NCBI GenBank assembly: GCA_023457615.1
Contig: JAEWKY010000053.1
Coordinates: 1 to 5,429, forward strand
Length of the DNA: 5,429 nucleotides
Source of the DNA: Actinomycetes bacterium
Lineage (GTDB): Bacteria > Actinomycetota > Actinomycetes > Actinomycetales > Microbacteriaceae
Direction of reading: 5' to 3'
In this document: positions 1-5,278 of the stretch, piece by piece
Numbering within the stretch: position 1 is the stretch's first letter
Layout: the number at the start of each line of letters is the position of its first letter
Program-made: the position numbers and the translations under genes
The notes under the pieces: model-generated
Told to the model about the DNA's origin: nothing
Database searches by the model: none
Seen by the model: only the letters and a program-made list of their open reading frames with translations

Positions 1-98
1 GCCTTGAAGCCCGCGACGAGCACGACCGCGCGCCCCGCCGGGTCGCCGCTCTCGACGTAGTCGAGCCGCACCCCGTCGCTCGTCGTGAAGGAGCTCAT
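1..98 (-). CDS. Alpha/beta-fold hydrolase, N-terminal fragment (runs off the left edge)
   Basis: The first 32 codons of a leftward gene are visible and begin MSSFTTSDGVRLDYVESGDP. The pattern 'T-x-D-G-V-x-L-x-Y', then 'SGDP', then a hydrophobic strand VVLVAGF is the classic opening of alpha/beta hydrolases: the first beta strands, then the strand leading to the oxyanion-hole loop. Most family members have HG in that loop; here it reads AGFK, a variant I recall from actinobacterial esterase/peroxidase-like hydrolases. The nucleophile elbow and the catalytic Asp/His lie outside the window, so the substrate cannot be named. The ATG is 7 bases after the stop of the preceding membrane-protein gene, so it is probably the third gene of the deoD operon. 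The only upstream Shine-Dalgarno-like stretch is a weak GGATGA. The fold is fairly certain; the reaction is unknown. Confidence 0.8.
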   Translation of the reverse strand, partial: MSSFTTSDGVRLDYVESGDPAGRAVVLVAGFK

Positions 99-105
99 GC
101 GCCGA

Positions 106-1212
106 TCATCCGCCCGCGGCCACGGAGACCACCGCGGCGAACACGACGATCAGGCCCATCACGAGCGGGAGCCCGAGCACGAGCGCGAGCGCGATGATCA
201 CGCCGAGCGGGAACCGGCGTCGCAGCCGCTGACCGGGCGGGGCGACGACGTTCGCCACGAACGGCGCGGGCACCCGGTCGTCGCGGTAGCGGCGCGTCTG
301 CCGCAGCGCCTTCGCGCCGACGAGGTCGAGGATGCCGAACAGCCGGGCGAGCAGCCGCGGGTCGTCGACCGCGAACTGCCGGGGCGAGTAGACGAACATC
401 CAGTCGTCGACGATCTCGATGTCGAACGGCGCCGCCTGGTCGATGCACAGCGCCATGAGGTCGGGCGTGAACACGTAGAGCGCGTCGCGCTCGTACTGCT
501 GCGGGCAGTAGAGCGTGAAGTAGCGGTCGAAGTCGCCCTCGAGCGAGAGCACCTGCCTGCGGTCGAAGAGGCCGGCGATCCCGGACATCCCCCACATGTT
601 GTTCTGCAGCGAGTCGAGCAGCATGTGCGGCAGGCGGCGCTCGAGGTGCATCGCGAGGAAGCCCCAGCGGTGCGTCGTCGTGTTCTTGCCGTTGCTCGTC
701 ACGTACTCGAAGTTGCCGAGATCGAAGAACCTGCCCTCGACGGAGCGGAAGTGGTCGACCGCGGCGCGGCTGCCGCCGTTGCGGAAGATCGCCCCCGGAT
801 AGTTCGGATCGGGGTCGCGGGGCGAGAAGGTCATGCCGTTGGTGCGCGCGAACCAGTCGAGCCGCAGCCAGCGCTCCCAGCGGCGCTCGTTCGGGAAGAT
901 CTTGGTGAGGCCCCAGATGCACAGCGGCACGAGGCCGAGCAGCGCGAGTCCGAGCAGCAGCCCGAATCCGCCGAGCGCGATCCCGCCCGGATCGGCCGAC
1001 ACGAAACCGACGATCGCGCCCGCCACGAGCCCGACGCCGAAGACCGCGAGCAACGCGATGATCGGCACGAGCGCGACGAGCGAGATCACGACCGAGGCGG
1101 TGTTGTCGCCCGCCCACTTGTGCCCGGCCGCACGCGCGGCGCCCTTCCACTGCTGCACCTGCTGCGGCGTCACCGGGTTCGTGAACGCCGTCCAGTCGAT
1201 CGTCGACGTCAC
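106..1212 (-). CDS. Conserved membrane protein of unknown function, three predicted TM segments
   Basis: This 368-residue protein starts at GTG. That start is chosen because its GTGA overlaps the deoD stop codon and a strong GGGGAGGTG lies 5 bases upstream. Two adjacent hydrophobic segments (about 40-71 and 77-103) are followed by a long soluble domain (about 105-335) and a C-terminal membrane segment (about 336-363) preceded by a basic RLRRRF. That layout puts the soluble domain between membrane anchors, most likely on the cytoplasmic side by the positive-inside rule. The soluble domain has conserved-looking blocks: GNFEYVTSNGKNTTTHRWG near 167-184, LPHMLLDS at 194-201, LEGDFDRYFTLY at 224-235 and RDALYVFTPDLMAL at 242-255. 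They resemble a widespread actinobacterial hypothetical family as I remember it, and DUF3137 is a possible relative. No catalytic motif is recognised. Co-translation with a nucleoside phosphorylase does not by itself suggest a function. Confidence 0.85.
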   Translation of the reverse strand: MTSTIDWTAFTNPVTPQQVQQWKGAARAAGHKWAGDNTASVVISLVALVPIIALLAVFGVGLVAGAIVGFVSADPGGIALGGFGLLLGLALLGLVPLCIWGLTKIFPNERRWERWLRLDWFARTNGMTFSPRDPDPNYPGAIFRNGGSRAAVDHFRSVEGRFFDLGNFEYVTSNGKNTTTHRWGFLAMHLERRLPHMLLDSLQNNMWGMSGIAGLFDRRQVLSLEGDFDRYFTLYCPQQYERDALYVFTPDLMALCIDQAAPFDIEIVDDWMFVYSPRQFAVDDPRLLARLFGILDLVGAKALRQTRRYRDDRVPAPFVANVVAPPGQRLRRRFPLGVIIALALVLGLPLVMGLIVVFAAVVSVAAGG

Positions 1213-1925
1213 GGCGACACCTCCCCGCTCAGTCCCGCCGCGAGCGCGAGCCGCGCCGCAGTGCCGAAGCCGGTCTCGCGCTCGTCCGAGCTCGCGAACC
1301 GCGGCGACACGAGGTCGTCGGTGATCGTCACGAGCGCGAGCGTCTCGATGCCCTCCTTCGCGCCGACGGCGTACAGCGTCGCCGCCTCCATCTCGACCGC
1401 GAGGGTGCCGAACCGGGCGACGCGCGTCGCGGGCTCGTCGGAGTAGAACGTGTCGCTCGAGAACACGGCGCCGACGCGCAACGGCACGTCGTCGCGCTCC
1501 GCGGCCTCCACCGCGGCGCGCAGGAGCGGGAAGGCCGGGGCGGCGCTCAGCGTGACGCCGGGTGCCCATCCCGCCGTCATCGACGAGTCGGTGTGCGCCG
1601 ACGAGGCGGCCACGACCGTGCCGAGCGGGAGATCGCGCTGCAGGCCGCCCGCCGTGCCGACGCGCAGGATGCGGCGCACGCCGTAGAAGCGCGCGAGCTC
1701 GGTGGCGTAGATCGCGAGCGACGGGCCGCCCATCCCCGACGCGAGCACCGAGACCGGCCGCCCGTCGTGGGTGCCCGTGAAGCCGAGGATGCCGCGCACC
1801 TCGGTCACGAGCCGGGGTGCGTCGAGGAGCTCCTCGGCGATGCGGCGCGCGCGGCGCGGGTCGCCCGGCATGAGCACGACGGGCGCGAAGTCCCCCGGCT
1901 CCGCCGCGAGATGCGGGGTGGCCAT
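1209..1925 (-). CDS. deoD: Purine-nucleoside phosphorylase, hexameric DeoD type (NP-I family)
   Basis: DeoD cleaves purine (deoxy)ribonucleosides with phosphate to the free base and (deoxy)ribose-1-phosphate, in cytoplasmic purine salvage. The 238 residues match the family length and the N-terminus (MATPHLAAEPGDFA, then MPGDPRRA) is very close to E. coli DeoD. By comparison with the E. coli enzyme I can place His5 (given by the neighbouring subunit), phosphate-binding Gly21, Arg25, Arg44 and Arg88, ribose-binding VEMEA with Met179 and Glu180, and the base-protonating pair Asp203 and Arg216. The E. coli phosphate-site Ser90 is Thr91 here (RVGTAG). GMGGPS (64-69) and SSDTFY (156-161) look more like uridine phosphorylase, but the Asp203/Arg216 pair and the lack of the uridine phosphorylase insertion favour purines. 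It is the first gene of a leftward operon; its TGA overlaps the next gene's GTG. The ATG has almost no Shine-Dalgarno and a -10 box 7 bases upstream, suggesting a leaderless transcript. Confidence 0.93.
   Translation of the reverse strand: MATPHLAAEPGDFAPVVLMPGDPRRARRIAEELLDAPRLVTEVRGILGFTGTHDGRPVSVLASGMGGPSLAIYATELARFYGVRRILRVGTAGGLQRDLPLGTVVAASSAHTDSSMTAGWAPGVTLSAAPAFPLLRAAVEAAERDDVPLRVGAVFSSDTFYSDEPATRVARFGTLAVEMEAATLYAVGAKEGIETLALVTITDDLVSPRFASSDERETGFGTAARLALAAGLSGEVSP
1218..1226 (-). promoter_or_regulatory. Strong ribosome-binding site that fixes the GTG start of the membrane protein
   Basis: Reading leftwards, GGGGAGGTG sits inside the last codons of deoD. Its GGGAGG core is 7 bases before the GTG at 1212-1210. 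It supports the GTG start over the longer in-frame extension to 1569, which would overlap deoD by about 360 bases. Confidence 0.7.
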
Positions 1926-1932
1926 GACCCCG

Positions 1933-1938
1933 ACGTTA
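1933..1938 (-). promoter_or_regulatory. Putative -10 box for deoD, leaderless arrangement
   Basis: On the minus strand TAACGT (TANNNT type) is followed by 7 bases (CGGGGTC) and then the deoD ATG. Transcription would therefore start at or next to the A of the start codon. No convincing -35 is seen; the region 17 bases upstream reads TCGGCG. Leaderless genes with this geometry are common in actinobacteria. This is prediction only. Confidence 0.5.
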
Positions 1939-1989
1939 CCGGTGCCCGGGGTCGCCGCCGACGCTCTCGCCCGGCGGGGCGCGGGGCGC

Positions 1990-1995
1990 TACGCT
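1990..1995 (+). promoter_or_regulatory. Putative -10 box for the small membrane protein gene, leaderless arrangement
   Basis: TACGCT (TANNNT type) is followed by 7 bases (CACCGCC) and the ATG at 2003, mirroring the deoD promoter on the other strand. No Shine-Dalgarno precedes this ATG, which agrees with leaderless translation. No clear -35 is visible. The two -10 boxes are about 51 bases apart and face away from each other. Confidence 0.5.
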
Positions 1996-2002
1996 CACCG
2001 CC

Positions 2003-2377
2003 ATGACCTCGGATGCCGCCGCCGCGGTCCCGCACCCCCGGCGCACTCGTCTCGGCATCGTCGCGCTCGTCCTCGCTCTGGTCGTCGCCGTCGCGCCGCT
2101 CGTGTCCTGGATCGTGGTGGCCGTGATCGGCGCGCTCGAGGAGGCCCGTCCCGACGACGCGATCCACGTGGGTCTGCTCGGCGGGTTCATCATCTTCTCG
2201 GGCGTCATCGGGCTGCTCTCCCCGCTCGCCCTCGTCGCCGCGGTGCTGGGCATCGTGAGCCTGTTCCGGCCGGGCTCGAAGGCGCCCGGCGTCGTCGCGA
2301 TCGTCCTCGGGGCGCTCGGCTCGGTCGGCCTGCTCTGGCTGCCGTTCGTGCTCGGCGAGATCGTGCCGCGCGCGTGA
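2003..2377 (+). CDS. Small integral membrane protein, three hydrophobic segments, unknown function
   Basis: A 124-residue protein with a short basic N-terminus (HPRRTR at 11-16) and three long hydrophobic stretches at about 17-43, 58-88 and 94-120. The middle one is long enough for a tight hairpin, so four membrane passes are possible. The only hydrophilic loops are EEARPDDA (46-53) and RPGSK (89-93). The repeated 'A-L-V-L / V-L-G-I-V-S-L-F / V-L-G-A-L-G' texture is like small DUF4190-type actinobacterial membrane proteins, but no diagnostic motif is present. The basic end suggests a cytoplasmic N-terminus. The ATG is chosen because a TANNNT box lies 7 bases upstream and no ribosome-binding site is needed. 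Its TGA overlaps the GTG of the KTSC gene (GTGA), so the two are probably translated together. Confidence 0.8.
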   Translation: MTSDAAAAVPHPRRTRLGIVALVLALVVAVAPLVSWIVVAVIGALEEARPDDAIHVGLLGGFIIFSGVIGLLSPLALVAAVLGIVSLFRPGSKAPGVVAIVLGALGSVGLLWLPFVLGEIVPRA

Positions 2378-2586
2378 GACGGCATCCGGTCGAGTCGTCC
2401 GTGCTCCGCTCCGTCGGCTACGACCCCGGCACGGCGGAGCTCGAGCTCGAGTTCACGAGCGGCGACGTCTACCGCTACTACGCGGTGCCGGCGCGCGTGC
2501 ATCGCGATCTCCTCGCGGCGCCGAGTCCGGGCGCCTACTTCAACCGCGCCATCAACGACCGGTTCCCGACCCGTCAGCAGTACTGA
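2374..2586 (+). CDS. Stand-alone KTSC-domain protein (70 aa)
   Basis: Almost the whole protein is one KTSC domain, named for the C-terminal domain of some lysyl-tRNA synthetases. It begins with VESSVLRSVGYD (6-17), continues with LELEFTSGDVYRYYAVP (23-39) carrying the central Y-x-Y signature at Tyr33 and Tyr35, then LLAAPSPGAYFN (46-57) and a final INDRFP (60-65). The domain is usually about 60 residues, so it appears complete. Its function is not established; RNA binding has been proposed for the family. The GTG start at 2374 overlaps the stop of the preceding membrane-protein gene by 4 bases and leaves a 5-residue leader before the domain. The open frame extends much further upstream, but that part is the antisense/off-frame shadow of the upstream genes. 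There is no strong ribosome-binding site, so translation most likely depends on the upstream gene. Confidence 0.87.
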   Translation: MRRHPVESSVLRSVGYDPGTAELELEFTSGDVYRYYAVPARVHRDLLAAPSPGAYFNRAINDRFPTRQQY

Positions 2587-2617
2587 CGGCGCTCCCCGCG
2601 AGGCTCCGCCCCCGCGA

Positions 2618-2632
2618 TCGGGTGGCACCCGA
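2618..2632 (+). terminator. Hairpin after the KTSC gene, possible weak terminator
   Basis: TCGGGT-GGC-ACCCGA is a perfect 6-bp stem with a 3-base loop, starting 31 bases after the KTSC stop. No T-run follows, so if it ends transcription it is not a textbook intrinsic terminator. The rest of the 144-base gap 2587-2730 shows no gene and no convincing -35/-10 pair for the helicase. Confidence 0.3.
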
Positions 2633-2708
2633 AGACGCGATAGCAGAGGGATGCTCGCCACTGCACACTGGGCGGAGGGGTCGCATCGCCGGAGAGGGGC
2701 GTCAGCGA

Positions 2709-2725
2709 CCCCCGAGTCTCGGGGG
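2709..2725 (+). promoter_or_regulatory. Perfect 17-base palindrome covering the helicase ribosome-binding site
   Basis: CCCCCGAG-T-CTCGGGGG reads as two 8-base complementary arms around one base. It ends 5 bases before the GTG start of the NERD helicase. The right arm plus the next G is the only Shine-Dalgarno-like sequence (GGGGGG, 2721-2726) for that gene. In RNA the stem (about 7 bp with a 3-base loop) would hide the ribosome-binding site. In DNA the symmetry would also suit a dimeric repressor. The symmetry is seen directly; a regulatory role is inference. Confidence 0.5.
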
Positions 2726-2730
2726 GAACG

Positions 2731-4806
2731 GTGGCCGCGGGTGAGTCCGCCGCGCGTGAGTCGGCGCGGCAGCGGGAGCTCGCGGACGAGCACGCCCGGC
2801 GGGCCGGCATCGCCCGACAGATGGCGCGCAGCTTCGGCGAGACCGCGCCGCGCGAGCGGCGCCTCGCCCGCACGCTCATCGAGCTGGAGCCGCTCGGCTA
2901 CACGCTCCTCGCCGACCGCCGCCGACCCGGCGCCGCCCGCGGCGTCGACCACGTGCTCGTCGGACCGGGCGGCGTCGTGCTCGTCGACACCCGCCCGTGG
3001 TCGCACGTCGTCGTGGCCGACGGCCGGGTGCGGCGGGGAGACGAGGACGCCACGCCCGAGGTCGAGCGGCTCGCCGACCTCCTCCACGTGACGCAGGGCG
3101 AGCTCGCGGAGCTCGGCCTCGCGCCCGGCGAGGTGCACGCGATGATCGCCTTCACCGACCACGACGTGCCGCGCGCGCAGCTCTTCGGGGTGACCCTCCT
3201 CGGCGAGGCCGCGGCCGTCACCGAGATCGCCCGGCTCGGCCGCCGCCTCCCGGCCGCGCGGGTGGGCGAGGTGCGCGCGCTCCTCGAGCAGCTCTTCCCG
3301 CCGCTCACGACCGGCCCCGTGGCCCTCCCGTCGGCCGCGGCGCCGACCCCGGCGCTCCCGCCCGACGGGGCGCGGCTGAGTCCCGAGGAGCTGCAGGAGG
3401 CGCTGCTCGACGACCTGCGCCGGGCGCCCGTCGAGGAGTGGATGACCTTCCTCCATCCCGGGCAGGCCCGCCTCGTGCGCCGGTCGTTCTCGGGTCCCGC
3501 GCGGATCCGCGGCGCCGCCGGCACGGGGAAGACCGTCGTCGCCCTCCACCGCGCGGCCCATCTCGCGCGCACCACCGGGGGACCCGTGCTCGTGACGACG
3601 CTCGGACGCACCCTCCCGCGCGTGCTCGCCGCGCTCCTGCGCCGGCTCGCCCCCGACATCGCCGACCGCGTCGAGTTCGCCTCGGTGCACGGCTTCGCGA
3701 GCGACCTCCTCGCCGCGCGCGGCACGCGGATCGACGTGGACGCCGAGGCGGCCTCCCGGATCTTCGACGAGATCTGGCGCCAGCACGGGCTCGAGGGGCC
3801 GCTCGGGGCGATCGACCCCGCGGCCCGCTACTGGTACGAGGAGGTCTCGGCCGTCATCAAGGGCCGCGGCCTCACGCGCTTCGAGCAGTACGAGGGGCTC
3901 CCCCGCCACGGTCGTCGCCGACCGCTGAACGCCGAGCAGCGCGCGGCGGCCTGGATGCTCTACGTCGCCTACGAGATCGCGCTGCGCGAGCGCGGCGTGG
4001 CCGACGCCGACGATGTCGTGCTCGAGGCGGAGGCGTCGCTGCGCGAGAGCCCGTCGCGCCGCTACCGCGCGGTCGTCGTCGACGAGGCGCAGGACCTGTC
4101 GACCGTCATGCTGCGGATGCTGCACGGTCTCGTCGGCGACGCCCCCGACGGCCTGACGCTCGTCGGCGACGGGCAGCAGTCGATCTACCCGGGCGGCGCG
4201 ACCCTCGTCGAGGCCGGCATCTCGATCGCGGGACGCTCGGTCGTGCTCGAGACGAACTACCGCACGACCGCGGAGATCGCCGAGTTCGCCGACCTCCTCG
4301 TGCGGAACGACCGGCACGTCGACCTCGAGGGCGGACCCTCGACCGCCGACGCGGCGACCACCCCGCGGCGCGGGCCGCGCCCCGTGCACACGGTCTTCCC
4401 GTCGCGGGCCGTGCACGACCGGTCGCTCGTGGAGCGCGTGCGGCGCATCGTCGCGGAGGCGCGGGAGAGCGGATCGGGCGCAGGCTTCGGCGACATCGGC
4501 GTGCTCGCGCTCTACGCCTGGCACGCGCGCGAGGCCGCGGAGGCGCTCGAGGAGGCCGGCATCCCGACCCTCGATCTCGCCGCGTACGACGGCACGCCCG
4601 TCGACGCCGTGAAGGTCGGCACGATCAAGCGCGCGAAGGGGCTCGAGTTCTCGGAGGTGCTCGTCGTGCGCACACCCCCCTATCTCGTGCAGCCGGGCGC
4701 GCCGTCGCCCGACGAGGCCGCGGAGGAGCGGGCCGCGCTCCAGCGGCGGGAGCTCTTCGTCGCGATGACCCGCGCCCGCGACGGGCTGTGGGTCGGCGTG
4801 GCCTGA
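2731..4806 (+). CDS. NERD-domain protein fused to a UvrD/Rep-type (SF1) DNA helicase
   Basis: A 691-residue protein. Residues 1-35 form a charged, probably helical leader. Residues about 36-195 are a NERD (nuclease-related) domain with the core GVDHVLVGPGGVVLVDTRPW at 71-90. A Pro/Ala-rich linker (193-214) follows. The helicase part shows a Q-motif (FLHPGQ, Gln245), Walker A GAAGTGKT (261-268), Walker B DEAQD (451-455), motif III GDGQQ (479-483), motif IV NYR (509-511), motif V TIKRAKGLEF (631-640) and motif VI ELFVAMTRAR (674-683). These are UvrD-family ATPase and DNA-unwinding motifs, so 3'-5' translocation on DNA in repair or defence is likely. NERD normally carries the PD-(D/E)XK triad; here Asp73 and Asp86 are present, but the Lys position is Arg88, so nuclease activity is doubtful. 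The GTG start has GGGGGG 4 bases upstream; the next in-frame Met31 has no ribosome-binding site. The gene appears to be monocistronic. Confidence 0.92.
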   Translation: MAAGESAARESARQRELADEHARRAGIARQMARSFGETAPRERRLARTLIELEPLGYTLLADRRRPGAARGVDHVLVGPGGVVLVDTRPWSHVVVADGRVRRGDEDATPEVERLADLLHVTQGELAELGLAPGEVHAMIAFTDHDVPRAQLFGVTLLGEAAAVTEIARLGRRLPAARVGEVRALLEQLFPPLTTGPVALPSAAAPTPALPPDGARLSPEELQEALLDDLRRAPVEEWMTFLHPGQARLVRRSFSGPARIRGAAGTGKTVVALHRAAHLARTTGGPVLVTTLGRTLPRVLAALLRRLAPDIADRVEFASVHGFASDLLAARGTRIDVDAEAASRIFDEIWRQHGLEGPLGAIDPAARYWYEEVSAVIKGRGLTRFEQYEGLPRHGRRRPLNAEQRAAAWMLYVAYEIALRERGVADADDVVLEAEASLRESPSRRYRAVVVDEAQDLSTVMLRMLHGLVGDAPDGLTLVGDGQQSIYPGGATLVEAGISIAGRSVVLETNYRTTAEIAEFADLLVRNDRHVDLEGGPSTADAATTPRRGPRPVHTVFPSRAVHDRSLVERVRRIVAEARESGSGAGFGDIGVLALYAWHAREAAEALEEAGIPTLDLAAYDGTPVDAVKVGTIKRAKGLEFSEVLVVRTPPYLVQPGAPSPDEAAEERAALQRRELFVAMTRARDGLWVGVA

Positions 4807-4835
4807 CCGCCCCGCGCACGGATCCGCGAGCCGGG

Positions 4836-4857
4836 TCGTTACCGATTCGTTATCGAA
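4836..4857 (+). repeat. Two 11-base direct repeats, each a TCG-N4-CGA dyad
   Basis: TCGTTACCGAT is followed directly by TCGTTATCGAA, 9 of 11 bases alike and spaced by about one helical turn. Each contains the dyad TCG-TTAY-CGA, and the second extends to ATTCG-TTAT-CGAAT. It is one of the most AT-rich spots in the window. It could be a protein-binding site or part of a promoter for a small RNA on either strand, but no standard -35/-10 pair is clear. Confidence 0.4.
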
Positions 4858-4859
4858 TT

Positions 4860-4883
4860 CGGGCGATCGTCGCGAGACGCCCG
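4860..4883 (+). terminator. Hairpin 53 bases after the helicase stop, possible terminator
   Basis: CGGGCG and CGCCCG form a 6-bp GC stem around a 12-base loop. It is the first sizeable hairpin after the helicase stop codon. No T-run follows, so the call is weak. Confidence 0.25.
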
Positions 4884-4937
4884 GGCGGGTGCCGACACTT
4901 CCCTCATGAGGTGTCTCAGCAACCCGACGCCCGAAGT

Positions 4938-5027
4938 CTCTGCGGACCGCTCGTCGTGCCGTTCGGGATTCCGACTAGGGGTAGCGGAATCCCTCGGGAA
5001 CCGCGACGACTCTCGGTCCCCGCAGAG
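4938..5027. other. 90-base rod-like foldback (candidate structured RNA or DNA hairpin)
   Basis: The segment folds on itself from end to end. CTCTGC+GGACCG (4938-4949) pairs with CGGTCC+GCAGAG (5014-5019, 5022-5027; 2-base bulge). After a 3x3 internal loop, GTCGT (4953-4957) pairs with ACGAC (5006-5010), then GTTC (4961-4964) with GAAC (4998-5001). After a TCGG bulge, GGGATTCCG (4965-4973) pairs perfectly with CGGAATCCC (4985-4993). Skipping one A, CTA pairs with TAG around a GGGG tetraloop at 4978-4981. That is about 33 base pairs in 90 bases. Such a fold is unlikely by chance even at this GC content. The strand is undecided because the helix is symmetric. No known RNA family is recognised. 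Confidence 0.55.
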
Positions 5028-5084
5028 GAGGCGGCGCCCGCCACGGTGGATCACACGAAGGTGCGGTGGCGGGCGCCTCACCGA
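5025..5084. repeat. Hairpin repeat, unit 1
   Basis: The unit is GAGGAGGC, a 12-base arm GGCGCCCGCCAC (5033-5044), a 21-base loop, the perfectly complementary arm GTGGCGGGCGCC (5066-5077), and the tail TCACCGA. The loop begins GGTGGATCA and ends TGCG. It matches unit 2 (5155-5211) in flank, loop edges and tail, in the same orientation. The three stem positions that differ between units (C:G to T:A twice, A:T to G:C once) keep their pairing. The stem is therefore what is conserved. Confidence 0.75.
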
Positions 5085-5115
5085 ACGCCGCCCCACCGAC
5101 GGAGCGCCTCACCGA
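5076..5115. repeat. Short tandem array of CCYCACCGA
   Basis: CCTCACCGA at 5076-5084, CCCCACCGA at 5091-5099 and CCTCACCGA at 5107-5115 are spaced 15 and 16 bases apart. A fourth copy forms the tail of hairpin unit 2 (5203-5211). The first copy is the tail of hairpin unit 1. The array may have grown from the hairpin tail by slippage or be a set of binding sites. Confidence 0.55.
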
Positions 5116-5147
5116 CCGAGCCAGCGCACCAGGGAGCCTTGGCTCGG
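5116..5147. repeat. 8-bp hairpin between the two repeat units
   Basis: CCGAGCCA (5116-5123) and TGGCTCGG (5140-5147) are perfect complements around a 16-base loop. It directly follows a CCTCACCGA copy and lies between the two large hairpin units. Its sequence is not a copy of theirs, though its size and spacing suggest it belongs to the same element. Confidence 0.5.
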
Positions 5148-5154
5148 CGACCAC

Positions 5155-5211
5155 GAGGAAGCGGTGCCTGCCGCGGCGGATCAGGGAATGCGGCGGCAGG
5201 CACCTCACCGA
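5155..5211. repeat. Hairpin repeat, unit 2
   Basis: The unit is GAGGAAGC, the arm GGTGCCTGCCGC (5163-5174), an 18-base loop starting GGCGGATCA and ending TGCG, the arm GCGGCAGGCACC (5193-5204) and the tail TCACCGA. It is a direct-orientation copy of unit 1, 130 bases downstream, with 16 of the first 20 bases identical and a loop 3 bases shorter. All stem differences are compensated on the opposite arm. Confidence 0.75.
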
Positions 5212-5278
5212 CCCGTGCATCAGATCACGAGAACGGCTGAGGAGAGTGTCGCACGGAAACCCCGGCGACGATTAATCC

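Noticed and set aside
85..1446. 453-codon open frame on the plus strand
   Set aside because: It is antisense to the membrane protein and deoD, with a charged low-complexity product and no domain.
1936..4524. 862-codon open frame on the minus strand
   Set aside because: It lies antisense to the helicase and has an Arg/Glu/His-rich low-complexity translation, typical of antisense frames in GC-rich DNA. It also crosses the membrane-protein and KTSC genes.
4819..4826. CGGATCCG palindrome just after the helicase stop
   Set aside because: An 8-base palindrome is expected by chance in GC-rich DNA, and there is no loop for an RNA hairpin.
5025..5211. CRISPR array
   Set aside because: There are only two long hairpin units of about 60 bases, each perfectly foldable, with no regular spacers and no cas genes in view.
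4938..5211. Integron attC sites or a retron msr/msd
   Set aside because: No GTTRRRY/RYYYAAC boxes flank the hairpins as attC requires, and there is no integrase or reverse transcriptase gene in the window.
2997..5240. 747-codon open frame on the plus strand
   Set aside because: It is an off-frame reading of the helicase with an almost pure Arg/Ala/Pro/Gly product; the helicase frame carries all the motifs.
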